A stretch of DNA of 64,000 nt from an uncultured Bacteroides sp. GTDB taxonomy: Bacteria; Bacteroidota; Bacteroidia; Bacteroidales; Bacteroidaceae. Both the position numbers and the translations under genes were made by a program. The DNA lies in assembly GCA_947646015.1 (NCBI GenBank), contig CANSEY010000016.1:1-64000 (forward strand), in the 5' to 3' direction. Positions 18,192-29,000 of this stretch are shown piece after piece (within the stretch, counting starts at the first letter, position 1; the number at the start of each line of letters is the position of its first letter). Below the pieces are notes generated by a model. It was not told the origin of the DNA, searched no databases, and saw only the letters and a program-made list of their open reading frames with translations.

Positions 18192-20084
18192 ATGAAAAAT
18201 ATATATACAAAGTTATGCCTGTCGGCAATCGGCTGTTTAATGATGGCATCATGTGATTTTCTTGATGTGGTTCCGCAAGGTACTGCTACCGTGGATGATA
18301 TCTACCGAACACAATATCAGGCTGAAGGAATGGTACTGTCTTGCTACGCGAATATCCCTAACTATTTCCATCCCCAACAATTTCCTGATTTTACCGGAGG
18401 AAACGAAATCATAACGAGCAAAGGAGGAACAACGCGCTGGTTTCATTTCCGCAGTCTGGTTTATGGGGAAGAATCCCCAACAACGACTTATTACTCATTA
18501 TGGAGCAATACAGCAAAATCTTATCCGCAGGGTGCTGTGAAGAAAGCAGTATGGGAAAGTATCCGCAATTGCTATAATGTGCTTAATAATCTGGATAGGG
18601 TATCGGACATTACCCCCGAAAACCTGAGCTGGTGGAAAGGTGAAGCGCTGTTTTTGATCGGGTATTATCATCAGATCATGCTGGAGTACTATGGACCGAT
18701 AGTTATTATTGACAAGGAAATACCAATGGAAAGTTCTCCGGCCGAGATGATGACCTCCCGTTCTCCTTATGATACATGTGTCGATTTCATTGCCAATAAA
18801 TATTCGGAAGCAGCTAGATTACTTCCTGGCGTATGGGATTCAAGTAAGAGAAACAGGGCTACCTCTTCTGCTGCCTTGGCTTTCAAGGCTCGGCTGTTGC
18901 TTTATGCCGCCTCGCCGTTAGTCAATGGGAATAGTGAGTTTTATTCCGACTTTAAAAACCCCGACGGCACTTTTCTGATTAACCAGACTTATGACCGGGA
19001 AAAGTGGAAGAGAGCGATGGATGCTGCCAAAGAGGCCATAGACCTTTGCGAAGAGAACGGTTACAAACTTTATGGAAATTCGACCAATGACTTGGAGCAA
19101 GGGAAGAAAAACTATCATGAAGCCTTTGTCGGTGATGGGATCAGTGGTAGCGGATTTAACTGGAATGAAGTCCTGTTTGGCTTTGCTGAACAGGGAACTA
19201 TTTCCTACTGTATCAAGAATATGGCTCCTCGTGTTGAATTTACAAGTTATTCGACCAAAGGTTTTAGAGGGTCCTTATTCCCGACGTGGGATTGTGTGAG
19301 TAGGTATTATACCAAGAACGGTCTACCTTGGGCAGATGACCCCGAGACTAAGAAGCTTGATCCGTATTCCATTGCACCAGGTGATAGTACGGTACGTTTT
19401 CACAGGAATCGTGATCCGCGCTTTTATGCCTCTATTGGCTTTGATCGTGGAAATTATGACGTGCAGGGAAAGACAATAGTGCTCAAATGCAGACGTGGTG
19501 AAATGCAGCAGAATAATGGCAATGCCAAGGATGAGTATCAAACGGACAACGGTTATTATTGTCAGAAATGGGTGTCTAAATATGATACCTATAATAGGAC
19601 TACCGATCAAATAACCTACAACCGTTGGTGCTTTCCTTATATGCGTCTGGCCGAACTCTATCTGAGTTATGCAGAAGCGGATTTCGAATATAGCGGCACA
19701 CTGAGTACTGCCAGTCTGTCCTATTTGAATAAAGTACGTGAACGTTGCGGATTACCTACCTTTGCAGATTCATGGGCAAAAGCCGGTGGTATTCCTTCAG
19801 GAGAGAAGTTGCGCGAAATATTACATGATGAACGCTCCATTGAATTGGCTATGGAAGGCAGACGTTTCCATGATATGCGCCGTTGGAAAATTGCCCATAC
19901 TGAAATGATGCGTTATCAGAAATCCTGGACATTATCCGGAAAAACCGCTGATAGTTTTTATAAACTTACGGACATGAAAGAAACCGGCGTTCGTAATTTT
20001 ACCGCTCCCAAGAACTATTGGCTTGCTATTCCACAAGATCAGATAGAAGTAAATCCCAATCTAGTGCAGAATCCGGGATACTAG
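18192..20084 (+). CDS. SusD-like surface glycan-binding lipoprotein
   Basis: 630 residues of the RagB/SusD family. The lipobox MMASC puts the lipidated Cys at about residue 21, followed by DFLDVVPQGTATVDD, the usual start of the mature protein. TPR-like helices follow (YNVLNNLDRV, WWKGEALFLIGYYHQIMLEYYGP) and the C-terminal SusD region has YMRLAELYLSYAEADF, LREILHDERSIELAMEGRRFHDMRRWK and a final LVQNPGY. It sits as a lid on the SusC barrel at the cell surface and delivers ligand to it. It lies 18 nt after susC and 43 nt before the phosphodiesterase gene, so the three are one transcript. Confidence 0.96.
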   Translation: MKNIYTKLCLSAIGCLMMASCDFLDVVPQGTATVDDIYRTQYQAEGMVLSCYANIPNYFHPQQFPDFTGGNEIITSKGGTTRWFHFRSLVYGEESPTTTYYSLWSNTAKSYPQGAVKKAVWESIRNCYNVLNNLDRVSDITPENLSWWKGEALFLIGYYHQIMLEYYGPIVIIDKEIPMESSPAEMMTSRSPYDTCVDFIANKYSEAARLLPGVWDSSKRNRATSSAALAFKARLLLYAASPLVNGNSEFYSDFKNPDGTFLINQTYDREKWKRAMDAAKEAIDLCEENGYKLYGNSTNDLEQGKKNYHEAFVGDGISGSGFNWNEVLFGFAEQGTISYCIKNMAPRVEFTSYSTKGFRGSLFPTWDCVSRYYTKNGLPWADDPETKKLDPYSIAPGDSTVRFHRNRDPRFYASIGFDRGNYDVQGKTIVLKCRRGEMQQNNGNAKDEYQTDNGYYCQKWVSKYDTYNRTTDQITYNRWCFPYMRLAELYLSYAEADFEYSGTLSTASLSYLNKVRERCGLPTFADSWAKAGGIPSGEKLREILHDERSIELAMEGRRFHDMRRWKIAHTEMMRYQKSWTLSGKTADSFYKLTDMKETGVRNFTAPKNYWLAIPQDQIEVNPNLVQNPGY

Positions 20085-20127
20085 AGAATCAGCTCTTATA
20101 TAACTAACAATTAGAGGAAAGGACAAA

Positions 20128-20889
20128 ATGAAAAAGGTAATGTGTTTATTGGCAATTATGTTTATGATTGCCAATACTTCGGCACAAACACGGGTGATTG
20201 CCCATCGTGGTTTCTGGAAAACCCAAGGATCAGCACAGAATAGCATTACATCTTTGTTGAAAGCGGATTCTATAGGATGTTATGGTTCGGAGTTTGATGT
20301 CTGGCTGACAAAAGATAATGGTTTGGTGGTTAGCCATGATGGGATTATTCAAGGGCATAAGGTTGAAGAGTCCACTCTGAAGGAATTAACCGGGTTATGG
20401 TTAGCGAATGGAGAATGCGTACCCTCCTTAAAAGAGCTTCTGGAAACAGCTAAGCGGAAAACATCTTTGAAGCTGGTGCTGGAGTTGAAAGCTCATAGTA
20501 AACCCGAACGGGAGATAAAAGCTGTTGAAGAGATCGTTTCGATGATAAAGAAGATGGGACTCGAACCCCGGATGATATATATCACCTTTTCGTCTCACGC
20601 ATTAAAGGAACTGATCCGTCAGGCTCCCACAAGCACTCCTGTATATTATCTGAAAGGGGACTTATCTCCACAACAACTGAAAGAATTGGGTAGTGCCGGA
20701 CCGGATTATCACTTCTCTGAATTTTACCGTTATACCGATTGGATTGAAAGTTGCCATGCCTTGGGGCTAAAAGTGAATGTATGGACGGTTAATAAAAAAG
20801 AGGACATGCAATACTTTTGGGATAAAGTCGACTTTATCACTACAGATGAGCCGTTGGGACTGTTGAAAGATATAATGAAGGTCAAATAG
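20128..20889 (+). CDS. Periplasmic glycerophosphodiester phosphodiesterase family protein
   Basis: 253 residues with a signal peptide (MKKVMCLLAIMFMIANTSAQ). GDPD hallmarks are in order: VIAHRGFW (first catalytic His), Asn in SAQNSITSLLKAD, YGSEFDVWLTKDN (metal-binding Glu and Asp), VVSHDG (second His), then LVLELKAHS and VNVWTVNKKEDMQYFWDKVDFITTDEP at the end of the TIM barrel. The family cleaves glycerophosphodiesters to glycerol-3-phosphate and an alcohol. It is the last gene after susCD, ahead of a strong terminator. Its presence is the best clue to the substrate of the locus: a phosphodiester-linked glycan or a lipid head group. A homologous fold with altered specificity cannot be excluded. 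Confidence 0.9.
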   Translation: MKKVMCLLAIMFMIANTSAQTRVIAHRGFWKTQGSAQNSITSLLKADSIGCYGSEFDVWLTKDNGLVVSHDGIIQGHKVEESTLKELTGLWLANGECVPSLKELLETAKRKTSLKLVLELKAHSKPEREIKAVEEIVSMIKKMGLEPRMIYITFSSHALKELIRQAPTSTPVYYLKGDLSPQQLKELGSAGPDYHFSEFYRYTDWIESCHALGLKVNVWTVNKKEDMQYFWDKVDFITTDEPLGLLKDIMKVK

Positions 20890-20944
20890 ATATATTTTCT
20901 GAGATAATGTATAGTCCAACTGATTACCTTTAATAATCTGTTGA

Positions 20945-21097
20945 TTATTTATGTTTTTGGAAAATGAGTTTCAAGTTTTCAAACGACTGTTCATGTTGAT
21001 ACAGTTGAATGCTGATTGAAAACAAAACAATAGCGGAAACAATGAATGTCAATCTTGTATAAGAAGGCAAACGTCCAAATTTATAGTTCAGCTCCAT
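20945..21097 (-). CDS. Possible small membrane protein, 50 residues
   Basis: A short minus-strand frame begins MELNYKFGRLPSYTR and has one hydrophobic segment (LTFIVSAIVLFSISIQLY), then a polar tail ending FQKHK. It may extend upstream to 21145, but that start would lie inside the terminator hairpin. There is no clear promoter or ribosome binding site. It is kept at low confidence because the topology is sensible. Confidence 0.25.
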   Translation of the reverse strand: MELNYKFGRLPSYTRLTFIVSAIVLFSISIQLYQHEQSFENLKLIFQKHK

Positions 21098-21140
21098 TAA
21101 TCGAACTGAATAGGGGTATTTATTAAATAATATAAAATTA

Positions 21141-21186
21141 GCCAACTAATTCATAGCCAAATTATTGCGAATTAGTTGGCCTTTTT
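21141..21186 (+). terminator. Rho-independent terminator of the SusCD locus
   Basis: A perfect 12-bp stem, GCCAACTAATTC (21141-21152) with GAATTAGTTGGC (21169-21180), has a 16-nt loop and is followed by a run of T at 21182-21186. It closes the locus about 250 nt after the phosphodiesterase gene. The group II intron begins only 17 nt downstream. Confidence 0.8.
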
Positions 21187-21203
21187 GTATCTTTAGGTAT
21201 TCC

Positions 21204-22437
21204 GTGCGACAAGAAGTCGTACAAGTAATTGTTCAGCACTGTGCCTGAACCTATTGTTCTGTCAATAGTAGTCTAAAGAGGCGTGCTTTACCAAGTCATG
21301 GTTTAGTGCGAAGCCCTCTTGACAATGCAGTCCTTTACAGAAATATCCAATGTATAGGCTGTTAGGCTGACTGATATGAGTAACATATGTGAATCGCTAC
21401 ACCATCGTAATAAAGAAATAGCTTACGGATATTTATAAGCTATAGCCAAAAGGTGGGTAGTCAGGATAGTCTTTGGGGAATGTAAGGCTACACGGACATC
21501 ATACTGGCGGTGGAGGGGCGGGCTCTAAGTCGGGCGTCAGTTACTTGTACGGAACTTGGTAAACCCGTATTTCTCCTGTCTATGTCAGGCAGGTAAGCCA
21601 ATTGCAAGAAAAGCCGAATGTGGTGCGGGTAAAGGATTGCGGAGAAAGTGAATGATTCTGTGTAATGCGGAGGATAGAGGTTTAAACATCACCCCATGCG
21701 AAATCAGGCAGACTTCCGCAGGGTAATTCTTTGTGAAACGATTGTAGAACTTTAATAAAATGAAGAAACTGCAAATGAGCAAGGCAAAAGCCGAGTGTGC
21801 ATCTTTAACCGTACGAAACACGACATGAAAAGATATCGATTCTTCCAAATATGAGCGTAAAGTGAGAAAACTGCAGGTCCGAATAGCAAAGGCCCACAAA
21901 GAAAAGAGGTACAACAAGGTAAAGGCCTTACGGTACCTACTTGCCACTTCCTACGAAGCCAAGGCATTGGCGATAAGGAAAGTAACTTCCAATAAAGGTA
22001 AACGTACGGCAGGGGTTGACCATATGAAGTGGGACACTGATGCCAAGAAAATAGAAGCTATATGTTTATTGAAAAGGAGAGGATATAAGGCCTTCCCGCT
22101 GAGGAAGGTCAACATAGCCAAAGCAAATGGCAAGACAAGATCTTTGGGAATACCAACCATGAAGGACAGAGCCGTGCAGGATATATCTTATGGCTTTAGA
22201 ACTTATAACTGAAAGTGAAGCGGATGCGAACTCATATGGGTTCAGAAAGTTTAGAAGTACTGCGGATGCAATAGACGCACTTCATAGATGGTTGAGTAGA
22301 GACTGTTTACCACAATGGATACTGGAAGGTGACATTAAGGGTTGTTTTGATCATATTAATCATGAATGGCTTCTCAACAATGTGTAGATTGACAGGCTGG
22401 TATTAAGGAGATGGCTGAAAAGCGGAGTAGTATTTAA
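21204..22437 (+). mobile_element. Truncated group II intron
   Basis: The element begins at GTGCGAC, the typical 5' end of a bacterial group II intron (GUGYG). About 550 nt of structured, non-coding ribozyme sequence (domains I-III) precede a maturase/reverse-transcriptase frame in domain IV. The frame and the intron break off near 22437, where foreign IS-like sequence starts, so domains V and VI and the 3' splice site are absent and self-splicing is not possible. It sits just after the locus terminator, a location favoured by some bacterial group II introns. The 5' boundary rests on the motif and was not checked by folding. Confidence 0.65.
21760..22437 (+). pseudogene. ltrA: Group II intron reverse transcriptase/maturase, broken
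   Basis: The frame starts MKKLQMSKAKAECASL at 21760. It hits TGA where the family has Trp (before KDIDSSKYERKVRKLQVRI) and continues with KVTSNKGKRTAGVDHMKW and KANGKTRSLGIPTMKDRAVQ. It shifts frame near 22190 into ALELITESEADANSYGFRKF, WILEGDIKGCFDHINHEWLL, then meets TAG at 22385 with IDRLVLRRWLKSG still readable. Reverse-transcriptase blocks 1-3 are present, but the YADD active site, the maturase and the nuclease domains are missing. Two stops, one frameshift and a truncation make it certainly inactive. Confidence 0.85.
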
Positions 22438-22507
22438 TTTCCAAGTATCAATAGATACGCTACACTTTTTCTTTTCGTTGGCAAATCTTAATCCGTATCT
22501 TCGTAGC

Positions 22508-22857
22508 ATGAAAGAAGATATACGGATGCGCCAAAAATGGCTTGAGCTATACGTCGAAACGGGTTCTGTGACAAAAACTGCCCTTCGGTGCGGGATTACC
22601 CGTTCCACGTTATACCGTTGGATAAATTGCGAGAAAGAACAAGGCAAGTCGGAATTGTCCGATAAGTCTAAACGTCCATCAAGACTTGCCAATATGAAGA
22701 TAACACCTGAAATTGAAACCATTATCCTTAATCTGTGCGTGAGACAAGAAGATGGGGAACGCAACGGATTGCCAACTATCTGCTTAGGAAGAGAATAAAG
22801 CTCTCAGGCATGACGGTGTGGCGTGTGTTGAAAAGCATCAGGTCAAAGCTGTTGTGA
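22508..22857 (+). pseudogene. IS481-like transposase N-terminal fragment
   Basis: Begins MKEDIRMRQKWLELYVETGS and has a helix-turn-helix (VTKTALRCGITRSTLYRWI). Near 22740 the frame shifts by one base into RETRRWGTQRIANYLLRKRI and MTVWRVLKSI, which is the usual second helix-turn-helix of IS481/IS3-type integrases. It ends before the DDE core. Its left edge may be the junction at about 22437 that cuts the group II intron. Confidence 0.6.
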
Positions 22858-22976
22858 AACGTTGCGAGAAATTTATTTCTTCTTCCAGCCGATTTTTTCC
22901 ATCGGCAACATCCGGATAACCATATACCCCCGCCGTTGTTCATAGCGGCAGGAAAAACATGCCTGACGGCGATACG

Positions 22977-24415
22977 TGACGCACGGCACTCAAACCCTCT
23001 ATTCCAACGTGAAACTGACCGCAGAGAGGGATGCCGCCACGGGCGACCTCGTGTGGAAGTCCAAGGACAACACGACACTTGTGGGGGGATTGTCGGATGA
23101 GCACTACTACCTCTACTATCCCTACTAAACGGATATGAGCGGAAAGACTGCCACTCCCACAGGCTCAGCCTTGACCGACACGGAATTCTTCGCCCCGTTG
23201 GTTTCCGCTTGGCAGCCTCAGGACGACCAAAGTACTCATGCGGCATATACCGCCTCCGACTTGATGACTGCCGAAGGCTCCGCAACGACAGGGGAAGACA
23301 ACACCCTCCACCTCTCTTTCACCATGAACCATCGTATGGCATTGGCCGTCATCGAGATGCCGAATACCGTTAAATACAAGTTTACCGACGAGAGGATTCC
23401 TGATTACGCCGTGTCACCCGCCACTACATTCTCTGGCATTGCCCAGCCGCTGCGCGTGAACGATGGTACATACCGCTACTTGGTGAATCACGCGACTCCC
23501 GCACCGACTATCGAAGGACATTATGACGAGGGAAGCAAGGAGTTCACCATAACCCCGTCCGGCCTTTCTACCGGCAGTTACAAGAGATACAAGGTGGACG
23601 GCGCGGTGACAACTGTAAAGGACTACACGATGCAACGGGGAGATTACCTGCTCGCCGACGGCAACCTGCTGCCTAAGGGTACTACCCTGACCGAGGAGCA
23701 GAAGGCAAGCGTGGCGGCCATCGTCTTCTGGACACCGGCAGAGACCAATCCTGAAGGACGGATCACGCCGGCGTCTCTGGATTTCGACAAGATTATGGTG
23801 AAAGAACATCCCAATTGCACCCATGGCCTTGCCGTGTCGATTAAAGATGCTCCGGGCAACGTCTCGTGGCAAAACGTTAACGACTGGGTGGCGGATTTTC
23901 AAAGAGGAACAGATTTCAATCCTGTCGATAAGGATGAGTACGTAAACATTGCCACTGGTTTCGATGCGACCGGCAACATAAACAGGATACTCGGTTACCA
24001 GAACACGAAAGTGCTGTGGGCGTATAACGGATATTGCAAGACAAACGGCAAAACCGATGCCTTGGTCAATCCTGCTGAGGTCCTGAAAACATTTATCGCA
24101 AATAATCCAGCCCCGGCAAACAGCACCGGATGGTTCTTGCCGTCGGTAAAGGAACTGCACATGCTATGTTATAAGGATGTCGATAATATTGCGTACACAC
24201 GGGACAACACAGAGACGAGGGATATAGTCGAAGTCTCCATCTCCGCCGTTGGCGGTGACGCATTGTCACCGCGCAATAACCATAAACGTTTCTGGTCTTC
24301 TTCGGAGAGCCCCAGTAATAAGAATGGCGCTTTTAGCGTGTATTTCTACAATGCCTTCGCACAGCTCAGCGAAAAGGACGGCGCACTCAATGTGCGTGCC
24401 GTGTGCGCTTTCTAA
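22977..24415 (+). pseudogene. Fimbrillin-type surface protein, 5' degraded and nonsense-interrupted (array copy 1)
   Basis: From about 22977 a frame reads HGTQTLYSNVKLTAERDAAT and DEHYYLYYPY, then TAA at 23126. It continues without a shift for 430 codons to VRAVCAF and TAA at 24415. The beginning matches copy 3 (GTQTVYSNVKLTAERDADT), and in that copy the stop position is Gln, so TAA probably arose from CAA. The remaining part has fimbrillin-like beta-strands, FTPAETNPEG-like linker text, GWFLPSVKELHMLCYKD and RFWSSSES, a C-terminal domain of the Fib_succ_major/DUF1566 sort used in adhesive tips. The signal peptide and lipobox are lost. Confidence 0.75.
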
Positions 24416-24496
24416 CCACATAAAACAAAGAAAAATAACGATGTGAAAGGAACAGGATATTCCGGACGATGGATGCGCATCAGCGGCTGGTAGCCG

Positions 24497-25474
24497 ATGT
24501 TGATGCTCGCGGGCGGGCTACTCGTCTCTTGCGGCAAGATGGAAACGGGAGAATCTACTACACGTTTACCCGATGGCAAGTACCCATTGCGACTGACAGC
24601 GGAGGTGGCGCAACCGCACCCCCGTGCCGGCGGCAAGGAGATAGGAGTGATGCTGGATGGCATGCTCAGCCTCCAAAGGTACGTAATGGACGCCTCGGGC
24701 AATACTGTCCCAAAGGATGCTGAAAACACCATTTACCGGAAGAGCACTACCGAGACATGTGTCACGGCACGGACTCCGAATGCCGATATCGACCAAAGTG
24801 GCGGGTATGCCGGCTTCGGCCTTCTATACGTCACCGTAGTGGGAGGTTATGACCAAGCCGTCAGCCTCCGTTTCAACCACCGCATGGCAAAAGTAGAGTT
24901 CACGCTCATGGCGGGCGAAGGTGTCACGGAGGAAAAACGAATGAAATAGACGTGGTGCAGACGGTGCCGGGCAACACCTGGATTGATGGCGGCGAGGAGA
25001 ATGTGGCGGTAGCCAAAACAATACACTACACTGCCGATGAAGTGAAGGCTGGGGACTACATCTATTCGGGCAGGAGCACTTCGGACGGCGGACTGCGCAA
25101 ACGCTATCCCAATGGGAAAGCTCAGGTCATCGCAGACCCGAAGCCGCAATCCGTAGCGGGCAAGACGGTCGCCGGTGTCGTCTTCTGTATACCGAAAGAC
25201 ACTGACCCCACAGGCAGACTAACCCCAGCCCGACTTACTGATGATAAGATTATGATGAAAGATTTTCCGAATGCCGAAATTTGGAATTATATAGTCAACC
25301 CATCCCTCGTCGCTGCCGGCGGTCCGACGCCAATTTATACCACCTCTTACTGGTCGTCTACGGAGGCATATTATAGCCCTAACAATGCATATGCCATACA
25401 CTTTCCAGATGCCACTCTGGAAAGTAATGATAAGTACTTATAAAGTTAGGTTTCTGGCCGTGTGCGCTTTTTAA
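24497..25474 (+). pseudogene. Fimbrillin-type lipoprotein, frameshifted (array copy 2)
   Basis: The start region is damaged, but LMLAGGLLVSCGKMETGEST gives a clear lipobox. The frame runs to TAG at 24949 (FNHRMAKVEFTLMAGEGV shortly before). It then continues in another frame as TNEIDVVQTVPGNTWIDGG, VVFCIPKDTDPTGRL and SYWSSTEAYYSPNNAYAIHF, with TAA at 25441 and a second shift before FLAVCAF. At least two frameshifts therefore separate the pieces. Domain order matches copy 1: N-terminal fimbrillin fold, then a GRLTP linker, then an adhesin-type tail with WSSTE. Confidence 0.75.
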
Positions 25475-25498
25475 TCACATTAAAGAAAGAAACTGTAG

Positions 25499-26010
25499 CA
25501 AAGCATTCTACATTCGATTCCGGCGGCGGTGCTCCTATCGCTTGCCGCCTGTACGCAAGAAGAGCTCCCGGGCAACCAAGACAAGGCGCAGCAACTTACT
25601 TTCTCCGTTACCGATGGTGGATATACGTCGGCTGTTCGCAAAACCACCCGTACTGTGGAGAATGGCTGCCAAACCAAGTTTTCCGAAGGCGGGGCCTGCG
25701 GCCTATACGTGGTGCGGGGCACTCAAACAGTCTATTCCAACGTGAAACTGACAGCCGAGAGGGATGCCGACACGGGCGGTCTCGTATGGAAAACTGAAAG
25801 TCCGACACCGCTCACAGGCGGGCTGTTGGACGAACACTATTATTTCTACTATCCCTATCAGGCACGAGCCTCAATACTGGGGCAGGGCGGCTGTTCGCCT
25901 TCATCATTACGGTGAACGAGTTAACCGTGCCCGGCTTGTCGGTGCGGAGCGAAACATACACCATCTCCGACAATAAGACCTGCCATATCCTGGAGTCTGT
26001 CTGCCCGTGA
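25499..26010 (+). pseudogene. Fimbrillin-type lipoprotein, start lost and truncated (array copy 3)
   Basis: SILHSIPAAVLLSLAACTQE gives a signal peptide with lipobox, but the initiation codon is missing (TAG stands just upstream). After FSVTDGGYTSAVRKTTRTVE, GTQTVYSNVKLTAERDADT and DEHYYFYYPYQ the frame shifts near 25880 into LFAFIITVNELTVPGLSVRS and ends at TGA 26010. The middle of the gene is deleted compared with copy 1. It abuts the 3' end of the convergent HTCS gene with only 2 nt between them. Confidence 0.7.
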
Positions 26011-26012
26011 TG

Positions 26013-29000
26013 TTATCCTCTCATCGAATTCCTGTACTCACTCGGGCTCATTCCATAGTACTTCCTGAACACCTCCCTGAAATATCTGACATCGGAGAAC
26101 CCCGAGTCATCCGAGATTTCCGTTATCGAACAGTCTTTTTCCCTGAGCAGTTGTGCCGCATATTGCAGCCGCATGGAGCGGATATAGTCAGCCGGGGCAT
26201 GGCCGGTGAGCGCCTTCAACTTGTTGAAAAATCCGGTGCGGCTCATGTTCTGCATGCCACAGAGCATGTCCACACAGAAACCGGGGTTGTCGATATTCTT
26301 CATGACGCATTCCCTTACGGAGGCCATGAATTTCCAGTCCCGGGTATTGTGGCAGTCCGGCGGAACCTGTCCGACTCCGTCCTCAAGACCGGCGTATGCC
26401 CGTTTGAGCAGTGCCCGGTTTGCCAGTATGTTCCTGATATTCGCCCTGAGCACGTTTATGCTAAACGGTTTGGTGATATAGGCGTCAGCTCCGTTTTCCA
26501 GCCCCTCCAGCATGTCCTTCTCATCTCCCAAGGCGGTCAGCAGCATGACCGGGATATGGGATGTCTCAATATCGGATTTGACGGACGCGCAAAGTTCGTC
26601 CCCTCCCATTTCAGGCATCATAACGTCCGAAAGTATCAGGTCCGGATTGTATTCTCTCGCCACAAGCAGCGCGTCCCGTCCGTTGGAACAGGTTTGGACC
26701 AGGTATTCCTCTTTCAGCAGCCCCTCAAGGTAGGTCCGCAAATCGTCATTGTCCTCCACAATAAGAATACGCTGCCGGTCCCCGCCGGTCATTGTTGGAA
26801 GGATCTCACGCATGGGGCCGCAATCCGGTCCCATGCGGGTTTCCCCGGTATCCTGTTTCCTGGGCGAAGCAACGGGGCATGCCTTGTCAAGGCGTCTGCT
26901 CCTCAGGGGAAAAATAACACATACCATGGTCCCCTTCCCCTCGGTACTGGTAACGCGGACCCTGCCTCCGTGCAGCCTTACCAGCCTATGTACCATCATC
27001 AGTCCGACACCGTTTCCCGCCACTTGCAGATTGACGGCATTACTGCCCCTGAAATGGTTCCTGAACAGTTTCTTCCGTTCCTCAGGTGGAATGCCAATCC
27101 CCGTGTCTTCCACTTCCACACCCCATACATGCCGGTCCGCGAAGGCACGGACCTGGATACTCCCGCCCCGTGGAGTGTACTTCAGTGCGTTGGACAGTAT
27201 ATTCTTCAATATAGAGTCCATTTTGTCCTTGTCAAACCGGACATTCAGGTAAGGGAAGCCGCTCTCACGGGTGATATCGATGTCCCTGATGGAGGCATAT
27301 GTGCGGAATGCCTCACAGGTCGTCTCCAGATAACTGTTGAGCTCATATTCCGAGACATGAAGTCTCAAGGTGTAGTTGTCCGTACTCTCGAAATCTATCA
27401 GGCTGGTGACCAATCCCAGAAGTCCGTCCACGCTTTTCAGGGCCATCCGTACATTGTCCATCCCCTCCGCCTTCACCATGTCTTTCTCCACCACCTCTTC
27501 CAGCGGAGCCTTGATCAGCGTAAGCGGAGTACGGACATCATGGGCAGTATGTATGAAGAAGCACGTCTTTTCGTCTGATATCCTTTTCTGCCTGCGCAAC
27601 ATGGCAACGCGAAAAGACACCACCCCAGCCAACACACACAATGACGCATATCCGGCAATGGCCCATGTACCCGCCCACAGCGGCCGGGCGACACTCAGAC
27701 CGAGGCTTCTTTCCTCATACACCTTGTATTTCTCCTCATTGGAGACGGCACGGATACGCAGGGTGTAGTTGCCTGGGGGCAGGCTCGTGAACTGTATCCG
27801 CCCGCTCTGGACCGGATGGCTCCAGCCCTCGTAGAGCCCCTCCAATTTCCATGAATATAGGATGTTCGAGGGATAGTCGTAGTTGATGGAGACAGCTTCC
27901 AGGGAGAAGGTATTCTGGTCATATGCAAGTTCCAGCCTGACGGTATTGTCAATATCCTCCCTCAAGGGGGATCCCTTGTCCCCGGGATAGACGGGGCGGT
28001 AGGAGATCATGAAATCCCGCAGGAGCATCCGAGAAAAATGCGGGGCGGGTATCCTCATGTCGGAGGGGAACATGACGGCTCCGGTGTTACTCCCGAACAC
28101 GAAGCTTTCCCCGTGCCGGAAAGTGGATACCCCGGCATTGAGGCATACGCTTGCCAGCCCTTGTTCTGCCGTCCAGTTTCTGAAAGTGCCGCTCTCACGC
28201 CGGAACAGGGCCACGCTGTTTTCGGTCCCCAGTAGCAGGGTGCCGTCCGCACGGGGGACAATGGTATGGATGTTATTGGATATCAGGGCGCAGTTCTCGG
28301 TCTGGTATTGGCGGACGAACCTGTCCTCCACGCTGTCATAGACGAGAGGTCCCGCCCCGCCGGTGCCGATATACAGGAGCCCGTCCGGTGCCTGGTACAG
28401 TGCATAGACATGAACCGCCTCGACTGGAAAGGCGATATGTCTGCAGGTCCCCCCGTGCCCGTCAAGCAGGTACAACCCCATGCCGGTACCGATCCACATC
28501 CATTCCGGAGCCTTCTCCAGTATGGCGGTGATGGGGCCCGGGACCGGGTACAGGCGTACTGTGCCGTCATGGGGATCGAAACGTTTGAGATTGTGGCAGC
28601 CCCCTGTCCATATACATCCTCCGGAATCTTTTCCGATGTCATTGATATACTGGTCTGGACGCCCCTCTGCTGCAAAGGAGGGGGGAAAGTATTCCACCCT
28701 CCCGGTTTTCTTTTCGATCCTGTACAGGCCCGAAGCGTACCCGCCGGCGCAGATGACACCCGGCGAGACCTCGCAGAGCGTCAGGAAGATATGGTTCCCG
28801 CCATCCTGTATCCCATCGGACCGGCTGAGAAAGGAGCGCCACCGTCCTACCGCAGGCTGCAGCAGGCTGATCCCGTTGCTGGTGGCGAACCACAAGTCGC
28901 CTTCGCTGTCTTCGATGACATCATGCACCTGATCGTTAACCAGCGACCGGCTGTTGCCCGGTGAGTGCCGGAACCATTCATAGCTCTGGTAGCGGTTATT

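Noticed and set aside
26007-27578. Long plus-strand open frame of 523 codons
   Set aside because: It is the mirror of the intact HTCS gene on the other strand in GC-rich sequence. It has no ribosome binding site and its translation has no protein-like pattern.
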